A DNA stretch of 64,000 nucleotides. It comes from Isoetes taiwanensis. Its lineage: Eukaryota; Streptophyta; Lycopodiopsida; Isoetales; Isoetaceae. Below the pieces are notes generated by a model. That model was not told the DNA's origin. It searched no databases and saw nothing but the letters and a program-made list of their open reading frames with translations. Every line of letters starts with the position of its first letter. The stretch's first letter is position 1. The DNA is taken from assembly GCA_021234155.1 (NCBI GenBank), contig JAJEKV010000020.1, positions 5,132,563-5,196,562 of the forward strand, read 5' to 3'. The translations under genes were made by a program, and so were the position numbers. This document shows, piece by piece, positions 12,211 to 23,419 of the stretch.

Positions 12211-13535
12211 TTTCTATTGCTTCTTGTTTTCAACCGCAGCTTCTCGACCATGTCTCAAGTGCAACTGAATAAAACTCGACCTCTATAACGTAAACCCTAC
12301 AATAACCTGGCAACGCACAGGGTTTGCGTGTTGGAGGCCATACCCTAGCCAGATTGGACCAGGATCTTGCACAATGTCATGAGGTAGTGGGAGGGCGTTG
12401 ACGCCAGCCTAAAACCTTCCAGAAGAAGTTCGACCCAAAGGTCCTCTCTGGAGGGTCCCTGGCCACGGACGGGCAACTCTCCCACCCCGGAACTATGATC
12501 TGACTCTGCCAACGGACTCAAAACATCGACATTACCATAAGGACCAAGTTTTGTGGGCGTAAAACCACCCCCGCCTCCCCTAAGCGCCAAAATAGCTCAT
12601 GTCCAACACGTTCCTAGTGAATTGGCCTTAGCGGAGGGTGCAGAATACTGCCATGTAGAGGGTTCGTGTCTGTTTTGCTGCAAAAAATGACCGTGTAACT
12701 TGGTCTCTAGGGTAATTTATTTGTTTTGGACAACATGGCTAAGTCAAATCTCCATTCCGAGCCTTTGTAACGCCCGAATGACAAAACACTTGGGTTTCTA
12801 CACTGGCCGACTACGTGACACTTTATGGGAGGGATATGTTCTCCGGACAGATCTTGAATTTTCTTGAGCCCGCCAAGCAAGTTACTTGAATGGAGAATTC
12901 AACGGGTCGGATAGGGAAACCGGTTTAGGGAAGGGAGGCATTTGCATTTGCCCTCCCTGAGGAGCACCGGTAGGAAAGCATGCCTCGGTAAATCCAAACC
13001 CCATTTCGTCGGGCCATTGCTGTTTGTTTTCAATCTGCAGCCTTCGACCATGTCTCAAGTGCAATCAATAAAACTCGCCTCCATAACGTAAACCCTACAA
13101 TAACCTAGCAACGCACGTGGTTTACGCTTTGGAGGCCATACCCCAGCCGATTGGACGGGATCTTGCACAATGTCATGAGGTAGTGGGAGGGCATTGATGC
13201 CGTAAGATCTGAGCCCTAAAACCTTCCGAAGAAGTTCGTCCCAAAGGTCCTCTCCGAGGGTCCTTGGCCACGGACGGCAACTCTCCCACCCTTAACCGTG
13301 ATCCGACCGCCAAACGACTCAAACATCGACATTACCCCCGAGACCAAGTTTCGTGGGCAGAAGACAACCCTTGCTCCGCGCCAAAGTAGCTCATGTCCAA
13401 CACATTCATAGTGAATTGGCCTTAGCAGAGGGTGCGCATCACCGCCATGTAGAGGGTTCGTGTTTCTTTTTTGCTGCAAAAATGACCCGTAACTTGGTCC
13501 CTAGGGTAATTTCGCTTTTTCTGGACGACATGGCA
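12211..13535 (+). repeat. ~800-bp tandem duplication
   Basis: Two diverged copies with anchor CGACCATGTCTCAAGTGCAA at 12245 and 13045 (period 800). Both carry CATAACGTAAACCCTACAA and GATCTTGCACAATGTCATGA. The end of each (GTAACTTGGTC, CTAGGGTAATTT, GGACGACATGGC) resembles the reverse strand of the 0.77-kb module, again linking the satellite families. No gene is seen. Confidence 0.8.
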
Positions 13536-13735
13536 AGGTGGCTCAAACATGCCACCTAGGCTCCAACATGACAAGGTGGCTCAAACATGCCACATGGGCT
13601 TCAACATGCCACCTAGGCTCCAACATGCCAAGGTGGCTCAAACATGCCACGGGCTCCAACATGCCACCTAGGCTCCAACATGCCATCTAGGCTCCAACAT
13701 GCCAAGGTGTCTCAAACATGCCACGGGCTCCAACG
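13530..13735 (+). repeat. Small outlying block of the 19-bp minisatellite
   Basis: About ten 19-bp units (ATGGCAAGGTGGCTCAAACA then CATGCCACCTAGGCTCCAA types) directly joined to the end of the second ~800-bp unit. The 'GACATGGCAAGGTGGCTC' join makes the transition seamless, so the minisatellite may have started from this kind of sequence. Confidence 0.9.
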
Positions 13736-15600
13736 TTTTGAGCAATTGAGATAAGGGTATCTCTTGCTTTGGTTTTTCCGACACGTAGAAACCAATCTTA
13801 ACACTAGAATACCCCCTCCACACAACATGGAATTTGGCAAAGCGATTTTGAGCTACAATACTATTTTTGAACTCCTACAAGGGGCATTGGCTTCTCCGCT
13901 GCCAATGTGCACTAGTTGGAGCACTAAAAATCATCGAGAGCTTCGTTGTAGTTGTAAGTCTATGTTTTTGCCTAAGTTGATTCGATGTTTTTTCTAAGTT
14001 GCCAAGAAATTATCTTCCCGCTTTCCATTTTGGAATATAGTAACATGCCATGCAGTAGCATATGGTTCATCTTCCATTGAAGATCATGGTCGAAGCTCCA
14101 TCTTGTTTAAATTTGCTTCTCGAATGGAAACCCTTTGGTTTTTGTTTATCATGGTTTTTGTAAGGTTGAGGGTTTTTCCTTTCGATTTTAATATCTTAAG
14201 TCATGTTATTGCACAAATCAACGATGCAAACAATTTTCACTAAATAGTCCAAATTAAAATTTGTGTACCAAGAAACTTGCAATGTGACAAACCTTCATTG
14301 GCTTCTTAATAGATGTCTAGGGTATTCAGGGGCAAGCCTTTAGATTTGACCGTATACAAAACTAAATTGAGGTACTCCTTTCTTTCGGAATTTAAATTTC
14401 ATTCGACTTCACTATGTCAACTCCAATTTCCTCATTTTTTGTACATTGCTTTTGAATCTGAGATCCGGCTTATCATCTTCGTCAATTCTATCTGCCTTTC
14501 TTTTCTTCAATTTTCCACCTAGATAGCCACCTTCTTTATTTGAACTTTCTTCTCTTTTGATATACTTTTTTACTTCATTTCATATTATAAGAAGCATAGA
14601 TACATATTTTTCAACTATTGAATTTTTAAAAGAAGAAATAACATTGTTGTAACAATTAAGAAAGCACAAACTCTACATCACAAGGAATTGGCAATTAGCT
14701 TAAGAGACCTTAGACTGCAAGATAAGATCGATGAAAAATCTTCGATTCTACACAATGAAGTTCCAAGACAATCGACTATGCTCTCCAATCTTAGATCTAT
14801 AGCATGAATCGATGGCCTACAAGAAAGAACATCAAATCAATAGCATTCAATCATAAGAAAAACTATATTTCAAGAAACCCCATTAGTTTCATGCCCTTTC
14901 TCTCACTCCCACTCTACTATTTTTCTTCTACAAGATTCCTGGGGACCCATGACCGGGCTGGGGAGCCGTGAGCTGGAATCGAAACCGCACCCACCGCCAG
15001 CCGCCACAACTGAATCCATGACCCACTTCCAGTGCCGCCACAACATGGCAACCGGGAGTTTTGCTTGGTTCTTACCGCATGTGACCGCTTGAGTGGAATT
15101 GTCGTGCCGCTTTCCATTCCGGAGGCTGGGAATCTCCCACCCAGTTGCCATGTTGTCAAGGGTCTCAAAATGATAAGGCCCGCAATGTGGCAAGATTAAA
15201 CGCGAAATTTTGTTGGCAAAAATGATAACCGACATCAAAATCACTTATGTAAAAACAAGCAAAGATGTTCAATGCGAAAACGCGAGGCTTGAGCTTCAAG
15301 GAGGTCCGCTATGACAAAACGAAAAATTCACGGCCACCCTTGTTGGGCTTCTTGTTAATCACAAAGGTGATTAATCCTCCTAGTATAAGAAGTAGGCTAG
15401 AGGCATTTCAACAAAAAAAAAATGGAGGGTCACTTTTAAAATTATAAAGAAGTAAGAGGCATTTTTAGAATTTTCGCTTTCTATTTAACCCGTGATCCCC
15501 ATCTAACTACCGAGGTGAGTTGAGATTAACGGCCTAGATTGTGATCCGTGCTTTCTCATCCTATTGGTTGGCCTTAATGGGCCGCTTTGTGTTTCTTTTT
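13736..15600. other. No gene recognised
   Basis: AT-rich DNA without a convincing coding exon. A GC-richer patch at 14930-15190 has a 113-codon open frame on the minus strand (14903-15244) with no recognisable domain. I see no RNA gene or structured repeat here. Confidence 0.4.
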
Positions 15601-15659
15601 GTTTCAGCGTTGTCTCGGCTCCAAAGCTATGGCAATGATCGCTTCATCTTGCTCCAATC

Positions 15660-15855
15660 AGAAGCGAAGGAAGCGCATGCAACCGCAATGTCCCTTTGGG
15701 TTCCCCAAACCTAAGCTCTTCCCTTTCTTGAAGCGCATGCAAATCCGCAATGTCCCTTTGGGTTCCCAAACGTAAGCTCTTCCCCTTTCTTGAAGCGCAT
15801 GCAACCGCAAAGTGTCCCTTTGGTTCCCAAACTAAGCTCTTCCCCTTTCGCTTTT
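15660..15855 (+). repeat. ~61-bp direct repeat, three copies
   Basis: Units begin with AAGCGCATGCAA at 15671, 15731 and 15793 and contain TGTCCCTTTGGGTTCC and TAAGCTCTTCCC. Small indels separate the copies, so the frames do not agree and a coding role is unlikely. Confidence 0.85.
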
Positions 15856-17287
15856 TATCGTTAAAATCGGTCAACCCATCGGGCCGCATGGCATTGCCGG
15901 CATTTCCCTCCCTCTTCGATTGGGCTCATGATTTCTTGGTGATGGGTGCATGCTTGAGCGGAGGTCCTGGCCGAGCGGGACGTGCTTGGCGGATTGGAAC
16001 ACCGTGGTGATGCTTCCCTGTGCGTCTATCCTGGTATTGGATTCTAGTTTGCCTGCCTATGAGAGGTCGATCTATATAGATAGAGCTGAGTTACATACTT
16101 CGGGCATGTAGGAAATGTTTACCTGGCTGTTATAGATCGATTCATTTAAACAAGACAGAACTACTCAACTCGGGTCTGTCCAGCAATCAAAATATTTTTT
16201 ATGCTTGAATTTGTTTCCTCTCTGAACGGGTTGACAGTACAAATCTGGTAAACTATAATGCTAATACTAGTAGATTGCTCTATTTAGCTGCATAGATTTG
16301 TTTAGCCTACTACTAATTTGTTAAGTCTTTTCCAAAGAAGCTAAGTCCAAGAATTTTAGACGATGGAAGTGAAGGCAAGTAATCTTGCCGGATTTTGCAT
16401 TTACGTTTTCGCCATTCTTCAGGTTTCTACTCCTTACTGCTAACTTTGTTTGCGTAACCAGCCCTTTTGCTCTTCAATCGATCTGAACTGAAGAAATGGA
16501 TGGGCAAGAAATTAAAAAATGATGCTCCTAAATTTGAGGAGCTAAAGCAGCCTAAGAAAACATCAGAGGTACATGTGGCATTTGTTTTTTTGCTCCAATT
16601 TGAGATTTCAATCATGTTCTCATCATACTTTCTTTGTCGTCGTTAGAGAAGAAAAATGTTGTAAAGAAAGATTATTGCATTGCGGCACGATCGCGGTAAA
16701 AATCAAATGCTCACAAGCAACCGGAGAAACAATCCATTTCAACTTGCGGTTTGTAATATAATAGGCAAACCATCAAGATTTGAAAACTTACTAAGGCACT
16801 GCAATAATAGTCTTTGTAGAATTTTAATGTTTTGAAAAATGCATCCATTGGCATTGTTATGAACTTTCTCACAAAACAATAATCCACTTAAAATCCAAAA
16901 GATATTATTAACAAGCCTTATCTTCCCCATTATCCTATAATCAGTGATAGAATTTTAAAATTTGGATTACAAATAAATAATATTATGCTTTATGGACTTG
17001 TTTGGGTTCGATTCCCAAAAAGGCATTTTTATTTTAAATTAAGCAATTCATGATATATTGATTTTTGGTACATATTAGCTTTTTTTAATGTGCCACGTGT
17101 TGATATTTCAATGTGCCACGTGTTGATATTTCATTAATAAAAATAATGAGTTTTTATTTAAAAAGCATGCACGTGTTAATATTTCATTGGTTAAAAAACA
17201 CTTCAAAAACAACACCTCGCTTTTCTATGTGTCATAATAATGTTTTTTACATGTCCTTATTTTTGAAAAACAATAGTTGGTAGCATT
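15856..17287. other. Unassigned AT-rich stretch
   Basis: No gene recognised. A ~21-bp direct duplication at 17089-17132 contains the G-box core CACGTG twice (each copy reads TGTGCCACGTGTTGATATTT). A GGTTCGATTCC string at 17003 resembles a tRNA B-box but has no tRNA around it. Confidence 0.35.
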
Positions 17288-17535
17288 AACAACAATAGCT
17301 AGATTTAAATAGCGCATGTGGTATTTTATTAAACAACATGTATTTTTTTTTAAAAACCATCGATTTTGATGTTGTAATATTATTTTTAACCTGTAGTAAT
17401 ATCTAAATCTACAATAGCTAAATTTAAATAGCGCATGTGGTATTTTATTAAACAACATGTAATTTTTTTTAAAAACCATCGATTTTGATGTTGTAATATT
17501 ATTTTTAACCTGTAGTAATATCTAAATCTACGCAT
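17288..17535 (+). repeat. ~119-bp tandem duplication
   Basis: Two nearly identical copies, recognised by TTTAAATAGCGCATGTGGTA at 17304 and 17423 and by CCATCGATTTTGATGTTGTA in each. The high identity indicates a recent event. Confidence 0.9.
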
Positions 17536-19500
17536 GTTATTTAGAAGACAAACAACGTATAGCTCCTTCAAAAACTACAGTCAAGAAAAAAACTACACGT
17601 CGAAAAAGTTCGGTAAAAACAACACTGAAAAAAAGGACACGTTGACAAAAAAACGAAAAAGTGTCAGAAAAACCACCGTGGGATTTTTTGCCAAAAAACC
17701 ACTGTCTCTTTGTGCAAATCCGGATAAACGGGCCACGTGGACTTTTGGGGCCATTTTGGTGTTGTTTTTGGCATAAAACAACACTTCCGTACAAGTAAAA
17801 AACAACTGTGGACCAAAATTCGGGGTCAGTGTGTCAGAGGAGTTTGGTCTTGTACAAAATTATCTTATGAATGAGAGTATTAATATTGGGATGTATCTAT
17901 AAGTCTCATGAATATTTAACTTAGATGTGAAATGTGTCGGTGCAACGGCCTAGGCCAAGGGGCTAGGTCCGTTTCACCATCCAAGACACAACAGCTAGAG
18001 CATGCATTGTTATAACTCGTCTTGGCCCACAATGATCATCAATTGCAGGGTTTTTATCCAGTCTTTTATGTATTCGAGACATTCTAGTGGCCTCCAAACA
18101 ATGGATAACCATAAAGCATTTCTGGCACACTTGTTCACGGTTAATGTAATGCAAGAAGATGTGGCGGTCTGGTATGATAAGCCAAATAGGCATTCTGGTT
18201 AGCCATTATCATAGAACTATAAGTGTCTCTAACTGCATGAAGTTTAGCCATGTTGAATCTGTTAATGCAGCCTAATGAACAGCATGTAGTTTTTAGAATT
18301 CTTCTCATTTTCTGTTCAACCATAAGATTTTTTCCTTCTTATAGAAGAACATGCTCTCAAGCTAAAATCCACTTTGAATTTCTTGGAACTTTGGCTGGAG
18401 AACATATAATCCCATTGCTCCTCATTGGTGTCTTCATCTTCGTGATGACACTTCAACTCTAGGAGTGACCTCCCTCCGCCTTTTAAAGGTGTGCTTGAAG
18501 AGGAAAAGTCCTAGATATATCGGAGGCACAGTGTTAAATGTTGGTGATGGTCCATAAAAAGTTGTAGCAGCAGTTGTTTTTGTAACATCATGATGAGGAG
18601 TTCTTGCAAACATCTCTCTTATAGCAGACTGAAACTTTGCAAATCACATGTGTCACAAAAGTTGTGTGAAGAGGAGTAGATGTTGTAACATCCTCATTTG
18701 TGGTGAAGTTATGAAGAATCTCGCATTCTTCTGATCGTAGTGTAGTCCTTGTCCGCTCACGGAAGCGTAGAGGAAACTACAAATGGTGGGAGTAGCCTGT
18801 TTGGAATCATTTATTGATGTGGAGCCTGTGTAGTTTCGGGCGATACAACAAAAGATGGTAGAAGCCTGTTACGTAAGAGTGGTGATGGAATGAACGGAGG
18901 GGGCAACCTGTTTCTAAATAGGCTTGGTCACGGTTCGAAAGAGGGTGGCAGTCTGTTAGTTGCTGGGCTGTGAGTGTCATTAAAAAGCAAGAGGGATGTG
19001 TTTAGGTTGGAGTAAGAGAAGCTTGAGCATCAACATTTGGTTCTATAGCTCCATCCGATTCAGAGGAACTAGAGACAACAAACGAGGGTGGAAGATTGTT
19101 CACATTGCATTTAAGCATCTTCAACAACTATAAAGAGCAAGGAAACATGAGGAATAGTCAAGAAGAAATTAGAGACAGTTGGACATTGCTATTCGAGCAT
19201 ACACAACATTCAAAAAGAAGAAGTATGTTGGGAGCAAAAGAGGTAGAAGAAAACAAAAAGCTATTCCAGAATAGACAGCAAAAGGCAATATACAGAAGCT
19301 ACATTCCACTTCGCATAGAATTGGTGAAGGGACTATGTGCAACCTTTAAAAGGAAATTTTAGCGCCTCGCATTTGTATTCCATTCGAAAGCAGCTCGAGT
19401 TATAGCCAAGCGCCAATCGAATATATTAATATAAAGTCAGATTCCGTGTTGTATAGACAAAATCATGGACATGTGAGTCTGAAAGTACATTGTACGTTCT
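17536..19500. other. Unassigned; possible mobile-element terminus near 17.8 kb
   Basis: 17802-17836 is similar, in reverse complement, to 931-965 (shared landmarks CACAC, ACCCC and TTTTGGTCCAC). 17240-17250 contains TTTTTACATGTCC like the 0.96-1.6 kb array. This suggests two relatives of one element in opposite orientation. 17.9-19.5 kb has no recognised exon or RNA gene. Confidence 0.35.
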
Positions 19501-19522
19501 TTTTAGTTGTACTAATAGAAAC

Positions 19523-19684
19523 CTATTCCGGAATACACTTCTCCCTCTCTAGAGTGGCGAAAATATATTCTAGAATACACTTTCACCTTGGAATACACTT
19601 TTGTTTTTTCAGAAGGTGAAAGTGTATTCCGGAATACACTTTTGCCACTCTAGAGAGGGAGAAGTGTATTCTGGAATACACTTT
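19523..19684. repeat. Large inverted repeat built from TGTATTCCGGAATACA palindromes
   Basis: Arms of about 65 bp (19524-19590 and 19614-19680) are near-perfect reverse complements around a ~23-bp spacer. Each arm contains two copies of a small palindrome, so palindromes are nested in a larger palindrome. The copy at 19619-19642 is a perfect 24-bp palindrome with core GTGTATTCCGGAATACAC. Other copies are at 19524-19535, 19563-19578 and 19663-19684. It lies directly upstream of the first recognisable exon of the ParB/methyltransferase gene. Confidence 0.9.
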
Positions 19685-19828
19685 CGCCTTTAAAAAGGTG
19701 AAAGTATATTACAGAATATATTCTTTTAGTCGACTTTTTCTTGTTTTGGCATGCTTTGTTGACCTTTTCTATTGTAAATAGTCTTTTATTTGCGTTTTGG
19801 CTTAAAAAAGTCGTGCTAATCACATTTT

Positions 19829-20290
19829 TTGTACAGGCAAGATGTCAGCAAGAAACAACAAAAGAAGACAATAAAAATTACTCAGGGGTGCACCCACAAC
19901 GAAGAGTGGACGAGTTCTCTGAGCTTGCAATATACGAGAATTTCCAAACACAATGGTTTTTTACAAGGGTCACAGCGGGAAAATACAGCACCCTTATATT
20001 TCTTCATGTTTGTCGGAGTCCGAGCCAAAGAAGATATGATGATAGCGAATTCGTGTGTGCGGGCACGATTCAAGACGTTAGTGAGATATTGCAGGGCAGT
20101 CTGGACAACGAGGTAGACTATCCTTTAAGACCTTTCAAGGTTTCATACAAGTTGATGAGTCACATTTTAAACTTGTCAGAGTGCAACTTGAAGCCCTTTA
20201 CAAGTATCTCGTGCACTACATCAACAAGAGGAAGCTCAATGCCATTATAAGCTGGGTCCGAAGCACGCAGAGTGAGAACTTCGAGTAGAG
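19829..20290 (+). pseudogene. Conserved N-terminal exon region of the ParB/methyltransferase gene
   Basis: The region translating to DVSEILQGSLDNEVDYPLRP, then SYKLMSHILNLSECNLKPF, is preserved in the inverted copy (59362-59165, minus) with conservative changes (EVDY to EEDY, FKVSYKLMSH to FRVSYKLMSY). That pattern suggests past selection on protein. I recognise no named domain in it. The frame continues through HYINKRKLNAIISWVRS and then meets a TAG at 20287-20289. Upstream of 19983 there is no second copy to compare, so the true start is unknown. A possible 3' splice site precedes the exon near 19836-19840. Called a pseudogene because downstream parts carry stops and frameshifts. Confidence 0.55.
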
Positions 20291-21215
20291 TGACTCGGAG
20301 AAGGAAGAAGAGGAAGAACAAAGGATCTGAAGTGGTCATTCTGCAGTAGAATTTGATGAAAAAAGCTCAGAAGAGTCGGAAGAACAACAAGCACCATCTC
20401 AAAAAAAAACAAAGATTGACAATTGCTGCTAAAGAACTGAAAAAAAAAGAAAGGCTGTACAGCTTTCTATTGAAGAGGCTCCTGAGGAAGTTCCCCAGAA
20501 AAGAAAAGGCAAGGGCAAGGCACCTGAGGTTGCCATCAAAGAAAAAAAAGTGGACAAGACGTCAGAGAAGATGGAGAAAATTAACCGGCACAAGTTTGTG
20601 CAGGGTGTCATCTATTTGCCCGTCACATCTATGAAGCTTCCTCCAAAAAATGAAGCTGGAGAGCGTCCATTTCAGGTTCGAAAGATTTACGCAGATCATT
20701 TGAGGAACCTAAAGGATCGAATTCGGAGCAATCCCAATGCTCATGTTGCTCCAATTGTGGTTCTCGTTGACAGGGAGCAATGCTCAAACCGCGTCGAATA
20801 TGATAGAGAAAATGCGGACACATACACGCATTACGTTTTGGGTGGGAACCACAGTTTCAAGGCAAGGAGGCAATTGTACAAAGAAAAAAATAACCCTAGA
20901 TATTTGTCTGTTCTTGTGCAGTCTATTGTGGCCTGAATGATGAGGAAGCTAAGATCGTTGCCAATACCCACAATGTTGACAACGAATACAAGTTAAAAAT
21001 GAGCTCCATGGATAAAATCAGATTTATGCACAGAGAGTACATCATTTTCAAGAAGAAGTATGGAGAGGATCTAAAAAAGCCTGCACATTCCTTGGAGTTG
21101 AAGGAAGCTTGTACCATTGAGTGTTGCCTCAAATATGACGAGGCGAACAAAAGGGCATCACTCATTGGTCATGACAATTGGTTTCAGCTAGCCTTCAGGG
21201 ATGGTCGTGGATGAC
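20291..21215 (+). pseudogene. Charged linker plus ParB-like domain
   Basis: A low-complexity acidic segment (SDSEKEEEEEQ, EKSSEESEEQQ) is followed by a lysine-rich stretch that could be a nuclear-localisation region. The ParB-like part runs from about 20,605. It has an N-terminal box with YLPVTSMKLPPKNEAGERPF, then IYADHLRNLKDRI, VAPIVVLVDRE and the box VLGGNHSFKARRQLYKE, which matches the GG-N/H-R-like ParB/Sulfiredoxin signature. After about 20,925 the frame changes at a possible 3' splice site (TTCTTGTGCAG) or by frameshift. It continues as GLNDEEAKIVANTHNVDNEY and MDKIRFMHREYIIFKKKYGE, in the position of the second conserved ParB block. Bacterial ParB relatives bind DNA or act as CTP switches or nucleases; activity here is unknown. 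The inverted copy is at 58,830-58,233. Confidence 0.7.
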
Positions 21216-21347
21216 TTAATTGTATTCTCGAATACGTTCTCGTGTACTATTTCCTTGACTTGTTATGGCAACTAGGTAGCTGACGGGAATTTTGATATGT
21301 TTGTAGATCTAGGACCTGCAAAACGAGATTTTTAATATGTTCTAGCG

Positions 21348-21538
21348 TGATGAACTGAAAAGCAAAGGCAAAATCTCTGAGAAAAAGAAAGGCTTTGACG
21401 TGCCCAAGAAGGAAATGGCCATTACAGTCTAGAGGAAAATGCAAGGCTTTACAGACATGGATTTGCTAGAACTGCTCTTGAAGAAGGTCGTGGACAAAGA
21501 ATCCACCCTCGAAGAAATATTGAAGGAGTTGCACAAGT
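21348..21538 (+). pseudogene. Small lysine-rich exon between the ParB and methyltransferase parts
   Basis: After a likely 3' splice site (ATATGTTCTAG) the frame reads RDELKSKGKISEKKKGFDVP, then MQGFTDMDLLELLLKKVVDK and ILKELHK, ending at a good donor GTAAGC. One codon is TAG in this copy but TGG in the inverted copy (58,108-57,911), so this copy has gained a stop. The ending looks like a short coiled-coil or helical segment. The palindromes at 21590-21646 lie in the intron just behind the donor. Confidence 0.5.
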
Positions 21539-21589
21539 AAGCTTACCTTCAACTATTTTCGTTTTTGTCTCACAAACAAGCAAAATGCT

Positions 21590-21646
21590 ATTTCGGAATA
21601 CTTCTTTACTTTTCAAAAACTACAGAAGTGTATTCCGAAATACACT
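21590..21646. repeat. Palindrome pair in intron
   Basis: 21590-21607 (TATTTCGGAATACTTCT) and 21624-21642 are inverted relative to each other and form a hairpin. 21627-21646 is itself a palindrome with one mismatch (AGTGTATTCCGAAATACACT). A half site follows at 21663. The same layout appears inverted at 57773-57830. Confidence 0.85.
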
Positions 21647-21672
21647 TTAGCCTCTGTTGAGGGCAAAAGTGT

Positions 21673-21742
21673 ATTTAGGAGACCTACACCATATCAATGT
21701 AGTTGGATAAAGTCAACATTCCACGAGTAGATAAGAAGCTAC
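21673..21742 (+). mobile_element. Residual LINE reverse-transcriptase scrap
   Basis: This ~70-bp stretch is the same sequence that, in the inverted copy (57763-57697), reads without a break into a LINE reverse transcriptase (DKVNIPRVDKKLQLSQIGTY, then YADDVVLL). Here the rest of the LINE is missing: the sequence jumps to the DNA that lies behind the LINE tail in the other copy. The simplest reading is that the LINE landed before the segment was duplicated and was later mostly deleted here. Confidence 0.6.
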
Positions 21743-21957
21743 AACTATCAAATTTAGTTCACACGTCAAATATAATTCTCAGTTCATCTACACACTCACT
21801 ACATCTATCCCCCCTCCCCGCCATGCCATTTCAACAATCCATTATATCCATCTAAGCATTCTATTGCACTTTCACATTTCATGCGCCCACCATTAATATT
21901 GCATATGATACTATGCTCCTATCACGCATTCTAATTGTGCCCAACAATTCAGGTTTG

Positions 21958-22787
21958 CCATTTCAGTTTGAAAGGGTGCAATTCCCTTTGCGTTTGGCCT
22001 TTTCCATGATGATAAACATGTCCCAGGGCTAGGCAATGCATAAGGTGGGGATATATCTTCCAAAGCCTGTCTTTATACATGGACAATATATGTGGAATTC
22101 TGAAGGGTACAAAATCGACAAGGAATTTGGGTTGCTATCAAAGACCCACTGTCCATGTCTCAAGAAGGCGCCAATATAATTTCAAGGTTCACAAGGAACA
22201 TGATTTACACAGATGCTTTGTGATGGAGGTAAGTGTCATGTCCTCAACTAACATTCTGATGTCCATATAGTGCACGTATATGTGTTTTTTTCAAGGATTC
22301 TCATGTTTCTGACAATTATTGACCTTCTGAATGTGTGCAGATCATGAAGCCCTACACACCCTTTGTACCTTGGGACTTGGAGATCCTAAGCCAAGGGCGA
22401 TAGTTCACGTACATCGTAGGGATGGTGAGTGTAAGATTGGTTAGTTCTAACAATAACAATTGCTTATATGCTTCTTTATAGGTTGTTTTATGCATTTCTC
22501 CTATCTTATCTTGAAATGTTATCTTATTTTTTGTAGGGAGGTATGCGATAGTTGATGACACCCGCTGGCGTGTTGCTGTGTTGGAGTAAAAAAAGTTCCC
22601 CTCCAAGTATAAATGCAGGAGAACTTGCTTCAGGTCAGGAGGCATCGCACACATTGGTATTTGTGATGGGAGAAGGTTCAAGGCTTGGGCATCAATCCCA
22701 CATGACGCAGCTGGTGATTACGAGCTTCCTGAGTTTCTAAGAAAGTATAACATTGTTGTTGGTAGACTTGAGTCGCACGTGTGAGAC
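21958..22787 (+). pseudogene. Helitron helicase C-terminal fragment and following exons
   Basis: Reads VQFPLRLAFSMMINMSQG, stop, AMHKVGIYLPKPVFIHGQ, matching the last motifs of Pif1/Helitron helicases (...INKSQGQ..., VG.YLP.PVF.HGQLYVA.SRV). The stop replaces the usual glutamine and is shared with the inverted copy, so it predates the duplication. A 1-bp loss after HGQ breaks the LYVAFSRV frame here, while the other copy keeps it (56183-55995). Later exons read IMKPYTPFV... (22341-22428) and, from about 22536, RYAIVDDTRWRVAVLE, a stop, then GICDGRRFKAWASIPHDAAG and EFLRKYNIVVGRLESHV. I do not recognise the last part. No Rep/HUH domain or helicase Walker motifs are present. Confidence 0.7.
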
Positions 22788-22867
22788 ATGGTAAGCATTT
22801 GTTCACACATTCATATTCACCACCGTCGTCATGGCGGGAGCTTCTATACGCACATTCACGACACAAG

Positions 22868-23419
22868 CAATGTTGTTAAGTATATTAAAATCTGTATGTT
22901 TAAAAAACGTTTTTTAAGATTTTTTGAAGATTTTTAAAATTTTTGGAAAAAATCTTTAAAAACATATTTCATATAAAATACGTTAAAAATCTTTAAATTC
23001 TTTAAAATCCTTAAAAATCTTTAAAAATCCTTAAAAATCCTTAGACTATGATATTTTTTTCCAAATATATGATATTCTTGAACTTATTTATCTTTGTAAT
23101 GGAATTCTTATATTTTTTAACCTCTATAATAATGTTTTTCTGAACTTTCTTAAGAATTGCATGGCAAAACAACTATGATATCTTTGTACTTGAACTTAAT
23201 AGTTTCTAATAGTAGCATAAGCTTCTGATTTACTTGTTGGCATGCTGTGGCTTGTAACTTGTAGCAAACACTAGCAAATATGTCCAATAAAGTAGCGAAA
23301 AGAATGTGCAATTTCTTTTTCTTTTTGGCCATACCAAATCATAAAAATCCTTTAAAAAATGTGAGGATTTTTATAGAGGTACTTTAAAAATGAAAAATGG
23401 GGTTTTTAACAACATTGGA
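22868..23419. mobile_element. AT-rich MITE-like insertion with 12-bp terminal inverted repeats
   Basis: Ends are CAATGTTGTTAA (22868-22879) and TTAACAACATTG (23408-23419), perfect inverted repeats. The inside is low-complexity, with many AATCTTTAAAAATCC-like strings. The inverted copy of the region lacks it: at 55335-55365 the flanks GACACAA and CTACAACTAAAGC are directly joined. A short ACAA flanks both ends, a possible target duplication. No transposase is encoded, and the superfamily cannot be named safely. Confidence 0.7.

Noticed and set aside
14903-15244. 113-codon minus-strand frame in a GC-richer patch
   Set aside because: Two overlapping frames of similar length, no recognised domain, no splice or promoter signals.
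16998-17018. tRNA-like B-box GGTTCGATTCC; similar GGATTGAACCC at 48818-48830
   Set aside because: No A-box, acceptor stem or cloverleaf can be formed around either one.
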